Assembly (NCBI GenBank): GCA_025060415.1
Contig: JANXBT010000002.1
Coordinates: 248,001 to 312,000 of the forward strand
Origin: Candidatus Bipolaricaulota bacterium
GTDB taxonomy: Bacteria; Bipolaricaulota; Bipolaricaulia; Bipolaricaulales; Bipolaricaulaceae
Direction: 5' to 3'
DNA: 64,000 nt
In this document: one piece after another, positions 56,503-64,000 of the stretch
How the letters are laid out: each line of letters begins with the position of its first letter
How positions within the stretch are numbered: the first letter of the stretch is position 1
Program-made: the position numbers and the translations under genes
The notes under the pieces: generated by a model
Told to the model about the DNA's origin: nothing
The model's database searches: none
Seen by the model: only the letters and a program-made list of their open reading frames with translations

Positions 56503-57884
56503 ACGCGCAGGACCCAGCGGGTGCCCTCCGGACCGTCCCGCAGCTCCACCCCAAGCTGCCCGAGCTTCTCCCGGATCTTGTCCGCCAGGGCGAAGTTCTT
56601 CTCCTTGCGCAGCTGGGCGCGCAGCTCCACGACCAGGTTCAGCAGCTCCTCGGAAAGCTTCCCGAGCTCGGGGGCGCTCCCCGTCCCTTGGAAGAGGCCC
56701 AGGGGGCGGGCGAGGCGCCGCACGGCCTCCGCGGCCGCGCGCCAAGCGCCGGGGTCCGCCCGCTTGTAGGCCTCGCCCAGGATCTCCTGGATCACCGCCA
56801 GGGCTCCCGGTGTGTTGAAGTCGTCCTCCAGCTCCCGCCAGAAGCGCCGCTCCGCCTCGGCGAGGAACGCGGGGAAGTGGAGGTCTTGGGGCTGGGCCTC
56901 CGCGGGGGCGCGCTCCGCCTCGGCCAGGAAGTTGTAGACCCGGCCCACCGCGGCCTTGGCCTCCTCCAGGGCCTCAAAGGAGAAGTCCAGGGGCTTCCGC
57001 CAGTGACGGGAAAGGTAGAAGTAGCGTACGGCCTCCGTGCCGAAGAGCCTCACCACGTCGCGGGCGTAGTAGAAGTTCCCCAGGGATTTGGCCATCTTCT
57101 CCCCGCGCACGGTGAGCATCCCGTTGTGGAGCCAGATGCGGACGAAGGTTTTTCCCGTAAGGGACTCGGCCTGGGCCCGCTCGTTCTCGTGGTGGGGGAA
57201 GATGAGGTCGTTCCCGCCCGCGTGGATGTCGAGGGTCTCCCCGAGGAGGTACATGGACATGACCACGCATTCCGTGTGCCAGCCGGGCCGACCCGGGCCC
57301 CAGGGCGAGGGCCACACGGGCTCCCCCGGCTTGGCCCGCTTCCAGAGGGCGAAATCCAGGGGATCGCGCTTGCGCTCGTCCACCTCCACCCGGGCCCCGG
57401 CCCGCTGCTCCTCCGCGCTGCGGCCGGAAAGCTCCCCGTACCCAGGATAGGTGCGCACGGAAAAGTACACGTCGCCGTCCACCACGTAGGCGTGGCCCTT
57501 CTCCACGAGCCGTTGCACGAACTCCACCATCCTGGGGATGAAGGCCGTGGCCGGGGGGGAGTAGGTGGGCGGCCGCACCCCCAGCCGCTCCAGATCGGCA
57601 AAGTACTCCTGGGTGTAGTGCAGGGCGAGCTCCGCGGGGTCCCGCCCCTCCTCCTGGGCCCGGCGGATGATCTTGTCGTCCACGTCCGTCACGTTCTGGA
57701 CGTAGAGGACCCGCAGGCCTTGGGCCTCGAGGACCCGGCGCAGGGCGTCGAACACGATGAAGGGGCGGGCGTTCCCGATGTGGATGAGGTCGTAGACCGT
57801 GGGCCCGCACACGTACATGCGCACCGTGCCGTCCGCGGGCGCCAGCTCCTCCAACCTCCGGCTCAACGTGCTGTAAAGGCGCAT
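56499..57884 (-). CDS. cysS: cysteinyl-tRNA synthetase
   Basis: 461 residues. Class I signature HIGN at 35-38 and KMAKS at 263-267; zinc ligand Cys26 is present, with HTECVVMS, HAGGNDLIFPHHENE giving the other ligands. Charges tRNA-Cys, needed by the cysteine-rich proteins of this genome. TACCAT lies 7 nt before the ATG, so it is probably leaderless. Divergent from the 57923 gene, convergent with mutL. Confidence 0.96.
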   Translation of the reverse strand: MRLYSTLSRRLEELAPADGTVRMYVCGPTVYDLIHIGNARPFIVFDALRRVLEAQGLRVLYVQNVTDVDDKIIRRAQEEGRDPAELALHYTQEYFADLERLGVRPPTYSPPATAFIPRMVEFVQRLVEKGHAYVVDGDVYFSVRTYPGYGELSGRSAEEQRAGARVEVDERKRDPLDFALWKRAKPGEPVWPSPWGPGRPGWHTECVVMSMYLLGETLDIHAGGNDLIFPHHENERAQAESLTGKTFVRIWLHNGMLTVRGEKMAKSLGNFYYARDVVRLFGTEAVRYFYLSRHWRKPLDFSFEALEEAKAAVGRVYNFLAEAERAPAEAQPQDLHFPAFLAEAERRFWRELEDDFNTPGALAVIQEILGEAYKRADPGAWRAAAEAVRRLARPLGLFQGTGSAPELGKLSEELLNLVVELRAQLRKEKNFALADKIREKLGQLGVELRDGPEGTRWVLRV

Positions 57885-57922
57885 CGCCGCAATGGTAGAG
57901 CGAAACCAAGTAGAATGGAAGG

Positions 57923-58387
57923 ATGCGTTGGAGCGAGGCCCTTCTGGTGTTGGGGGTTTCCGCGGCGCCCCTCAGCGAGCTGCGGGGCGGCCTGCCCCTG
58001 GCCCTCGGCCTGGGGTTCCCCCCGGGAACGAGCCTCCTTCTGGCCCTTTTGGGGAACCTCCTCCCCCTCCCCCTCCTCCTTTGGGGGTGGCCCCGAGCCG
58101 TGCCCTGGTTGGAGGGGCTGCCCGGGGCCCTCGGCCGGGGATGCCGGGCGTACCTGGCCTGGCGGAGGCGGCGCGCCCGGGCGCTGCACCGGTACGGGCC
58201 CTGGTTCCTTCTGGCCTTCGTGGCCGTGCCCCTCCCCGGCACGGGGGTCTGGACGGGATCCCTCCTGGCCGCCCTGTTGGGGCTGCCCGCCCGCCGGGCG
58301 GCCCTCCCCCTCGCCCTGGGCGCCCTGCTCGCCGGGGTGCTCGTGCTTCTGACGAGCCTGGGGCTCTTCCGCCTTTTTGGAGGATAG
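57923..58387 (+). CDS. small multidrug export family protein (Sm_multidrug_ex)
   Basis: 154-residue inner-membrane protein with four or five hydrophobic segments, matching the COG2426/Sm_multidrug_ex family: SELRGGLPLALGLGFPPGTSLLLALLGNLLPLPLLL and VAVPLPGTGVWTGSLLAALLGL. Family members are small DedA-like proteins of unproven substrate. TAGAAT lies 6 nt before the ATG, with GGAAGG in the gap. MgtE follows. Confidence 0.82.
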   Translation: MRWSEALLVLGVSAAPLSELRGGLPLALGLGFPPGTSLLLALLGNLLPLPLLLWGWPRAVPWLEGLPGALGRGCRAYLAWRRRRARALHRYGPWFLLAFVAVPLPGTGVWTGSLLAALLGLPARRAALPLALGALLAGVLVLLTSLGLFRLFGG

Positions 58388-58414
58388 AAGCCCAAAAGGG
58401 TACACTTGGCGGTC

Positions 58415-59731
58415 ATGGCCGGGCGCGTCCAGGAGAAGGTTCCCCTTTCGGAGCTTTTGCGCCGGCACCCCGCGGACATCGCCGAGGTCCTCACCACCCT
58501 CAAAGAGGAAGAGGCGGTGGAGCTTTTGCGGCGGCTGTATCTGCGGCGCGCGGCCGCCGCGCCCCTGGGGGAAATGGACCCCGAGGAGGCCGCCCGGCTC
58601 CTTGCGGAGCTCAACCGCGACGAGGCCCTCCACATCCTCTCCCACATGGACCCCGACGACGCCGTGGACCTCCTTTTGGAGCTCCCCGAGGCGACCGTGC
58701 GGGACCTCCTGTCCCGCCTGGAGGCCCGCAAGGCCCAGATGTTCCGGACCCTCCTCGCCTACCCCCCGGACACCGCCGGCGGGCTCATGTCCCCGGAGGT
58801 CTTGGCCCTTCCCGCCCACCTCACCGCCCAGGAGGCCATCGAGGAGATCCGCCGGCGGGCGGAGGAGCTGGAGACCGTGTACTACGCCTACGTGGTGGAC
58901 GAGGAGCGGAAGCTCCTGGGGGTGCTCTCCCTACGGGACCTCGTCCTGGCCCGGCCGGACACGCCCATCCACGCCCTCATGAACCGGGAGGTCGTGACCC
59001 TGCCCGCGGAGATGGACGTGGAGGAGGTGGCCCAGCTCTTCGACAAGTACAACTACCTGGCGCTTCCCGTGGTGGACAAGGAGGGGCACCTTTTGGGGAT
59101 CGTCACCGTGGACGACGTGATGGACGTGATGCGGGAGGAGGCCACGGAGGACCTGCTGCGGGTGGGCGGGATCCCCGCGGGCGAGGACCTGCCCCTGGAC
59201 CCCCCGTGGTCCTCGGTGCGGCGGCGGCTCCCCTGGCTGATGGGGCTGGTGGTGCTCAACCTGAGCGTGGCCGGACTGGTCAGCCGCTTTGAGGCCACCA
59301 TCGCGGAGCTGGCCTTCGTGGCCTCCCTCATGCCCCTGATCGCGGACATGAGCGGCAACGCCGCGTCCCAGGCCCTCACTGTGGTCATCCGGGGCATGGC
59401 CCTGGGCCTCGTGGGCTGGAAGGACCTGCCGCGCATCCTCTGGAAGGAGCTGCGCGTGGGGCTTCTGGCCGGGCTGGGCCTGGGGTTGCAGATCGGCCTC
59501 CTCTCCCTGCTCCTTTGGCGGAAGCCGATGTTCGGGGCCGTGGCCGGGCTGGCCCTGGCGGGGACCACGGTGGGCGCCTGCCTCACCGGCGGCGCGGTTC
59601 CCTTCCTGTTCAAACGGCTTAAGATGGACCCGGCCATGATGTCCGGCCCCGTGGCCACCACCGTGGGCGACCTCATCGGGATCGGCCTCTTCCTGAGCCT
59701 CGCCACGGCGTTCCGGGCCCATCTGGCGTGA
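58415..59731 (+). CDS. mgtE: magnesium transporter MgtE
   Basis: 438 residues. N-terminal MgtE domain (helical superhelix, about 15-130), two CBS domains (about 140-260) and five membrane helices with the conserved PLIADMSGNAASQ and TVGDLIGIGLF, the latter with the pore Asp. A Mg2+ channel gated by its cytosolic domain. ATG 58415 is chosen; TACACT is 8 nt upstream. It may share a transcript with the exporter 27 bp before. Confidence 0.95.
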   Translation: MAGRVQEKVPLSELLRRHPADIAEVLTTLKEEEAVELLRRLYLRRAAAAPLGEMDPEEAARLLAELNRDEALHILSHMDPDDAVDLLLELPEATVRDLLSRLEARKAQMFRTLLAYPPDTAGGLMSPEVLALPAHLTAQEAIEEIRRRAEELETVYYAYVVDEERKLLGVLSLRDLVLARPDTPIHALMNREVVTLPAEMDVEEVAQLFDKYNYLALPVVDKEGHLLGIVTVDDVMDVMREEATEDLLRVGGIPAGEDLPLDPPWSSVRRRLPWLMGLVVLNLSVAGLVSRFEATIAELAFVASLMPLIADMSGNAASQALTVVIRGMALGLVGWKDLPRILWKELRVGLLAGLGLGLQIGLLSLLLWRKPMFGAVAGLALAGTTVGACLTGGAVPFLFKRLKMDPAMMSGPVATTVGDLIGIGLFLSLATAFRAHLA

Positions 59732-59740
59732 GCGCCGGCC

Positions 59741-60190
59741 ATGACGGCCCTCCGCGTGGGAAGCCTGGCCCTGATCGCGTTGGGGGTGGCCGTCTCCGGC
59801 CTGCCTGTGCCCCTGCGCGCCGCCGGCGGGGGCCTCCTTTTCCTCCTCTGGCTTTGGCTGCTCCGCCCCGGGGCCGAACGGCGCGCCCTGCGCCTCCTCC
59901 CCGGCCACGCCCTCCTCTTCTTCGGCGTGGGCCGCACCGGCTCCCTCCCCGGCTTCGCCCTCTGGGCGAGCGCCGTGGCCTTGACCCTGGGCCTGGCCTG
60001 CGGCGGGGCCGGGACGCGCCCGCTTTGGGCTATACTCTGGCCCGTTCTGTTGGCGGCCGTCCACCAGGTGGGGGCCGCGCGGCTCACGGGAGCGGCGTTT
60101 TGGGCGTGGACCGCGGGGCTGGCCCTCGCGGCCCTCGCCTTGACCCTGAAGGAAGGGCGCACGATCCTTGGGAAAAGGGGTGAGCGATGA
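59741..60190 (+). CDS. small membrane protein of unknown function
   Basis: 149 residues with about five hydrophobic helices (LIALGVAVSGLPVPL; GLLFLLWLWLL; LPGFALWASAVALTLGLACGG and others). No family recognised. Starts 9 bp after mgtE and its stop overlaps the yajC ATG (ATGA), so it is cotranscribed with the Sec genes. Confidence 0.65.
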   Translation: MTALRVGSLALIALGVAVSGLPVPLRAAGGGLLFLLWLWLLRPGAERRALRLLPGHALLFFGVGRTGSLPGFALWASAVALTLGLACGGAGTRPLWAILWPVLLAAVHQVGAARLTGAAFWAWTAGLALAALALTLKEGRTILGKRGER

Positions 60191-60486
60191 CGGCATACGC
60201 GCAGACCGCGACAGGGCAGGAAGCCACCCAGCAGATCATCTCGCTGGTGGTGATCCTCGTCGTGTTCTTTGCGGTGTTCTATTTCCTCCTCATCCGGCCG
60301 CAGCGGCGGAGGCAGCGCGAGCACCTGGCGCTCCTCTCGTCCCTCAAGCGCGGGGACCGCGTGATCACCGCGGGCGGCATCATCGGGACCATCGAGGACA
60401 TCGACGAGAACGAGGTCGTCCTCGCGGTGGAGGAGGGGAAGCTGCGGGTCTCCAAGACGAGCATCGTGGAGAAGGTGAAGAAGTGA
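60187..60486 (+). CDS. yajC: preprotein translocase subunit YajC
   Basis: 99 residues: one membrane helix (IISLVVILVVFFAVFYFLLIRPQRRR) followed by the beta domain LKRGDRVITAGGIIGTIEDIDENEVVLAV, the family signature. Accessory subunit of the SecDF-YajC complex. secD follows 8 bp later. Confidence 0.93.
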   Translation: MTAYAQTATGQEATQQIISLVVILVVFFAVFYFLLIRPQRRRQREHLALLSSLKRGDRVITAGGIIGTIEDIDENEVVLAVEEGKLRVSKTSIVEKVKK

Positions 60487-60493
60487 GGGGGCC

Positions 60494-61852
60494 ATGAAGC
60501 GCAGGGACTGGATCTATTTCGGCGCGACCCTGGCCGTGCTGTTCGCCGCCCTTGGGCTCCTCTACCCGTTCTGGCCCTTCGAACGGGTGATCAAGCTGGG
60601 CCTGGACCTGCAGGGCGGGGTGCGGTTGGTCCTCCAAGCCCAGGGCCTAGAGGGCAAGAAGGAGGCGGAGCGCCGGGACCTGGTGGACCGCCTCATCACC
60701 ATCTTCTCCGAGCGCGTGGACCAGTACGGGCTGGCGAACGTGGAGATCCGGCCCATGGGGACGGACCGCATCGAGGTGCGCATCCCCGGCGCCACGGACC
60801 CCGAGCGGGCCCGGGAGCTTTTGGGCCGCACGGCCATCCTGGAATTCCGTAAGGTCCTGGACTTCGCCACCAACCCCGAGGACCTCGTGGCCAAGCGGGT
60901 CCTGCCCCAGGAGATCCTGCCCGGCAAGAACCCCGGCGAGTTCTACCTCGTGGAGGGCGACCCCCTCCTCACCGGGGACGTCCTGGACAACGCAGAGGTG
61001 CGGGTGTCCACGGACCCCCGGAACCCCGGCCTCTACCTCCTCCTCACCTTCAACCGGGCGGGAGCGGAGCGGTTCGTGGAGGCCCTCCGCCGCCTGCAGG
61101 TGAACGACCGCCTGGCCATCATCCTGGACGGGGTGGTGTACTCCGCGCCCTACATCTCCCCGTCCATCAAGGAGGCGGCGGCCCAGGGGTGGCGGGCGGT
61201 GCAGAACTCCACCTCCATCACCGGCCGCTTCACCTTCGAGGAGGCCAAGCTGTTGGCGGTGGTGTTGCGCTCGGGCGCCCTGCCCACCCGGGTGGAGGTG
61301 ATCGAGGAGCAGCGCGTGGGGCCCACCCTGGGGGCGGAGTACGTGCGCCGCGGCGGGCTGGCCCTCCTGGTGAGCTTCGTGCTCGTCCTCGTCTACATGG
61401 TGATCTACTACCGCTGGTACGGGCTGGCCGCGGACTTCGCCCTGGTGCTCACCATGCTCATCGTGCTCGCGGCCCTGCGGGGGTTCGGAGCCACCCTCAC
61501 CCTCCCCGGCATCGGCGGCCTCGTGCTCACCCTGGGCATGGCCGTGGACGCCAACATCCTCATCTTCGAGCGCATCAAGGAGGAGCGCCGCAGCGGGAAG
61601 GCGCCGCTGGCCTGCGTGGCCGCGGGCTACCACCGCGCCCTCTCCGCCGTGCTGGACGCCAACATCACCACCCTCATCACCGCCTTCATCCTCTTCACCC
61701 TGGGCTCCGGCCCCGTGGAGGGCTTCGCCATCACCCTGGGGCTGGGCGTGGCCGCCTCCCTCTTCTCCGCGCTCGTGGCCAGCCGCATCCTCCTGGAGAA
61801 GAGCGGGCTTGGGGAGTACATCCCGGTCAGCCCGGTGGCCACTGCAAAATGA
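60494..61852 (+). CDS. secD: protein translocase subunit SecD
   Basis: 452 residues. LDLQGGVRLVLQ after the first helix, P1 domain, then GGLALLVSFVLVLVYMVIYYRW, TLPGIGGLVLTLGMAVDANILIFERIKEE and further helices, the conserved SecD core. Uses the proton gradient to aid secretion. secF, normally next, is absent; the next gene is holA on the other strand, whose end overlaps this one by 26 bp. Confidence 0.95.
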   Translation: MKRRDWIYFGATLAVLFAALGLLYPFWPFERVIKLGLDLQGGVRLVLQAQGLEGKKEAERRDLVDRLITIFSERVDQYGLANVEIRPMGTDRIEVRIPGATDPERARELLGRTAILEFRKVLDFATNPEDLVAKRVLPQEILPGKNPGEFYLVEGDPLLTGDVLDNAEVRVSTDPRNPGLYLLLTFNRAGAERFVEALRRLQVNDRLAIILDGVVYSAPYISPSIKEAAAQGWRAVQNSTSITGRFTFEEAKLLAVVLRSGALPTRVEVIEEQRVGPTLGAEYVRRGGLALLVSFVLVLVYMVIYYRWYGLAADFALVLTMLIVLAALRGFGATLTLPGIGGLVLTLGMAVDANILIFERIKEERRSGKAPLACVAAGYHRALSAVLDANITTLITAFILFTLGSGPVEGFAITLGLGVAASLFSALVASRILLEKSGLGEYIPVSPVATAK

Positions 61853-62708
61853 AGGCCTCCAGGGCCCCGGGGAAGTCCAGCTCCCCCAGCTTGACCTTGA
61901 GGTCCAGCTCCTGAAGGAGGGCCAGGGCCTGCACGAGGCGGGCCTGGCCGTGGCGGCGGGCCTGGGCCAGGCGGCGCTGGGCCAGCCACTCCGGGCCGGG
62001 CGGCTCCTCCCCGCTCTCCGCCGCGCTGAGCGCCCAAAGGAGCTGCCGTACGTGGTTCACCACGAGGTGGAAGAGGGCCTGGGGGTCCCAGCGGGCCCGC
62101 AGGAGCCGGGCCAGGACCGCCAAGGCTTGCCGGCGATCCCCGCTCCCCACCGCGTCCAAAAACCCGTAGGGCTGCGGCTGGGAAAAGAAGAGGAGCTCCC
62201 CTAGGCGGGCGCGGGGGAGCCTTCCCCCCTTCCAGAGCGCGAACTTCTGGACCTCTTGGTGGAGGTGGAGGGGGTCGGCCGCGGCCTCCACGAGGAGGTC
62301 CACCAGGAAGGGGTGCGCGGGGAGCCCGTGCTCCCGGAGGAGCTCAGCGGCGAGCTCGCGCAGGGCTTTCCCGGTGGGGCGGGGGAAGTGCTGGGCCTCC
62401 TCGGCGGCCTGAAAGAGGGGGCCGCGCAGATCCTCCCCGAGGAAGAACACGGCCACCCCCGGGGGGAGCCCCCGCCGCAGGGCCTCCGCCAGCTCCCGCT
62501 CCCCCCGCAGGGCGTCGGCGCGGCGCACCACTACGGCCTTCCCCGCGGCGAAAAGGTCGGCGCTCCCCACCTCCAGGAGGATGCGTTCGGGCGGGACCTC
62601 GTCGGCGAAGAGCACGGCCCGGGACGCGGGGCCCAGCTCCCCAAGCCGCCGGCGGAGCTGGCGCTCCGCCAGGAACGGGTCGCCGGAGTACACGCCGAAC
62701 CGCACCAT
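61827..62708 (-). CDS. holA: DNA polymerase III delta subunit
   Basis: 293-residue clamp-loader delta subunit that opens the beta clamp. The N-terminal domain lacks Walker motifs, as expected for delta; typical segments are LLEVGSADLFAAGKAVVVRRADAL, ADPLHLHQEVQKFALW and DLKVKLGELDFPGALEAFILQ at the end. ATG 62708 is taken; GTG one codon later is possible. The gene upstream on the other strand is tRNA-Leu. Confidence 0.85.
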   Translation of the reverse strand: MVRFGVYSGDPFLAERQLRRRLGELGPASRAVLFADEVPPERILLEVGSADLFAAGKAVVVRRADALRGERELAEALRRGLPPGVAVFFLGEDLRGPLFQAAEEAQHFPRPTGKALRELAAELLREHGLPAHPFLVDLLVEAAADPLHLHQEVQKFALWKGGRLPRARLGELLFFSQPQPYGFLDAVGSGDRRQALAVLARLLRARWDPQALFHLVVNHVRQLLWALSAAESGEEPPGPEWLAQRRLAQARRHGQARLVQALALLQELDLKVKLGELDFPGALEAFILQWPPG

Positions 62709-62749
62709 ACCCGCCCAGGCTACCGCGCGCGCCCGCGGCCGGCCAGCCC

Positions 62750-62779
62750 TTGACCCTGAGAGAGCCGCCCCCGTAAGAT
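62750..62779 (+). promoter_or_regulatory. tRNA-Leu promoter
   Basis: TTGACC, 18-bp spacer, TAAGAT, with the tRNA beginning 9 nt after the -10 box. Good match to a sigma-70 promoter. Confidence 0.8.
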
Positions 62780-62787
62780 TCCGCCGG

Positions 62788-62874
62788 GCCGAGGTGGCGG
62801 AATTGGCAGACGCGCTGTCTTGAGGGGGCAGTGGGCTTCGGCCCGTGCGGGTTCGACTCCCGCCCTCGGCACCA
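62788..62874 (+). tRNA. tRNA-Leu (anticodon GAG)
   Basis: 87 nt with long variable arm (class II). Acceptor GCCGAGG/CCTCGGC, anticodon stem CTGTC/GGCAG with loop TTGAGGG giving GAG, T-arm GGGTTCGACTCCC, encoded ACCA end. Confidence 0.95.
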
Positions 62875-62891
62875 GGGGCGCCGCGGCGCCC

Positions 62892-62921
62892 TTGTATTTT
62901 GCCCAGAACGCCCGGCACAAT
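62892..62921 (+). promoter_or_regulatory. possible fabH promoter
   Basis: TTGTAT, 18-bp spacer, CACAAT, 10 nt before the fabH ATG. Weak -10 box; readthrough from the tRNA is also possible. Confidence 0.35.
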
Positions 62922-62931
62922 CGGGCCACCC

Positions 62932-63936
62932 ATGGCGAGGCGAAAGCGGTCCGCCCTCCTCCCCCTTCGGATCGCGGGCACGGGCGCCTTCCTCCCCGCA
63001 AAAACCCTCACCAACGAGGACCTGGCCCGATTCCTGGACACCAGCGACGAGTGGATCCGCACCCGCACGGGGATCCGGCTCCGCCACGTGCTGGCGGAGG
63101 GGGAGGTCCCGGCCCAGATGGGGGTGGCCGCGGCCGGCCGCGCCCTGGCGATGGCGGGGAAAAGCGCGGCCGAGGTGGACCTGCTCCTTGCGGCCACGAA
63201 CGTCCCGGAGGAGCCCATCCCCGGAACGGCCCCCCACCTCGCCGCCGGGCTGGGCCTGAAAAAAGCCCCCTTCTTGGATGTGACCGCGGGCTGCGCGGGC
63301 TTCCTCTACGCCCTGGCCCTGGCCGGGGCCTGGCTCCGGGCCGGGCTGGCCCGGACCGCGCTCGTGGTGGGCACGGAGGCCCCCTCCCGCTTCGTGGACT
63401 GGAGCGACCGCGCCACCTGCGTCCTCTTTGGCGACGGCGCGGGCGCCGTGGTCCTGGAAAGGAGCGCGGGCGGCTCGGGCATCCTGGGCCTGGCCCTGCG
63501 GGGCGACCCCGCCAAGCTCCACCTTCTGCGCATCGAGGCGGGCGGGGTGCGCCTGCCCGCAAGCGGCGCCACGGTGCAGGCCAAAAAGCACTACCTCCAG
63601 ATGGAGGGGAAGGGCCTGTTCCGGGCGGCGGTGGGGATGATGGCCGAGGCCACGCGGGCCGCGGCGGCCCAAGCCGGCCTGAGCCTCCAGGACATCGACT
63701 GGGTCATCCCCCATCAGGCCAACCTCCGGATCATCGAGGCCCTCACCAAGCGGCTGGGCCTGCCGGAGGGGCGGGTGGTGGTGAACATCGACCGCGTAGC
63801 CAACACCTCCACCGCCTCCATCCCCATCGCCCTGGATGAGCTGGTGCGGGCCGGGAAGGTGGAGGGGGGGCAGATCCTGGCCCTCACGGCCTTCGGCGCG
63901 GGGGCCAGCTACGGGACGGTGATCCTGCGATGGTAG
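62932..63936 (+). CDS. fabH: beta-ketoacyl-ACP synthase III
   Basis: Starts fatty acid synthesis by condensing acetyl-CoA with malonyl-ACP. 334 residues with the catalytic triad Cys121 (TAGCAGFLYAL), His261 (IPHQANLRI) and Asn291 (VANTSTASIP), and NSDEWIRTRTGI-type opening (DTSDEWIRTRTGIR). ATG 62932 gives a normal length. fabD follows with a 7-bp overlap. Confidence 0.95.
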   Translation: MARRKRSALLPLRIAGTGAFLPAKTLTNEDLARFLDTSDEWIRTRTGIRLRHVLAEGEVPAQMGVAAAGRALAMAGKSAAEVDLLLAATNVPEEPIPGTAPHLAAGLGLKKAPFLDVTAGCAGFLYALALAGAWLRAGLARTALVVGTEAPSRFVDWSDRATCVLFGDGAGAVVLERSAGGSGILGLALRGDPAKLHLLRIEAGGVRLPASGATVQAKKHYLQMEGKGLFRAAVGMMAEATRAAAAQAGLSLQDIDWVIPHQANLRIIEALTKRLGLPEGRVVVNIDRVANTSTASIPIALDELVRAGKVEGGQILALTAFGAGASYGTVILRW

Positions 63937-64000
63937 CCTTCCTCTTCCCCGGGCAGGGGGCGCAGAGCGCGGGGATGGGCGCGGACCTCTTCGCCCATCC
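63930..64000 (+). CDS. fabD: malonyl-CoA:ACP transacylase (3' end outside window)
   Basis: First 23 residues only: MVAFLFPGQGAQSAGMGADL and on, with the FPGQGAQ motif that opens FabD. Its ATG lies inside the end of fabH (ATGGTAG), a usual fabH-fabD order. Confidence 0.85.
   Translation, partial: MVAFLFPGQGAQSAGMGADLFAH

Overview
The window is dense, GC-rich bacterial DNA with short intergenic gaps. It looks like a diderm (outer-membrane) anaerobe. Evidence: three predicted outer-membrane barrels ending in aromatic residues, a LolA-like protein with an MMPL exporter, a DegP protease, and a ferredoxin-type 2-oxoacid oxidoreductase. Many starts have a TATAAT-like box exactly 6 nt upstream and no Shine-Dalgarno, which points to frequent leaderless mRNAs as in Deinococcus-Thermus. 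The phylum is not certain from sequence alone; an uncultivated thermophilic lineage such as Bipolaricaulota (Acetothermia/OP1) is my best guess, at low confidence.

Layout. 1-12 kb: end of a bacterioferritin, korAB, rsmI, prfB, a cell-wall amidase, feoAB with an operator over the feoA start, a zinc/manganese-type ABC importer with an FmdE-like protein in its operon, and mnmA. 12-23.4 kb: three paralogous cysteine-rich (CCG-motif) barrel proteins, a small secreted protein and a 1606-residue subtilase. 23.7-30 kb: a minus-strand operon driven by a near-consensus promoter and carrying two c-di-GMP-I (GEMM-I) riboswitches. It encodes pilin-like proteins, a two-domain adhesin-like protein, an Ig-fold chaperone-like protein with a dockerin-like tail, and a large barrel protein. 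30-38 kb: a TatT-like TPR protein, an acetyltransferase, a DUF401 permease, and a TetR-headed MMPL/LolA-like/patatin operon. 38.1-38.6 kb: five tRNA genes (Pro, Gly, Arg, His, Arg). 38.6-43.4 kb: DegP, a PP-loop tRNA thiolase-like enzyme with a zinc-ribbon partner, a tryptophanase-like lyase and a HEAT protein. 43.4-53 kb: an eight-gene minus-strand operon, nearly all joined by 4-bp stop/start overlaps, running from a short tyrosine recombinase to MoxR, DUF58 and VWA/BatA-like proteins, with a dif-like palindrome upstream of the recombinase. 53-64 kb: HD phosphohydrolase, an AT-rich orphan, mutL, cysS, a small exporter, mgtE, yajC-secD (no secF), holA, tRNA-Leu, fabH and the start of fabD.

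The most interesting part is the 23.7-30 kb locus. I read it as a c-di-GMP-controlled surface-fibre system resembling chaperone-usher pili. The two aptamers are 74-nt near-copies (one difference) but sit in different expression contexts. One P1 helix encloses the start codon of the first gene (predicted OFF). The other competes with a helix that hides the Shine-Dalgarno of the major pilin-like gene (predicted ON). The three CCG-rich barrel proteins are a second candidate novelty, and the leaderless promoter grammar and the dif-like site are worth testing.
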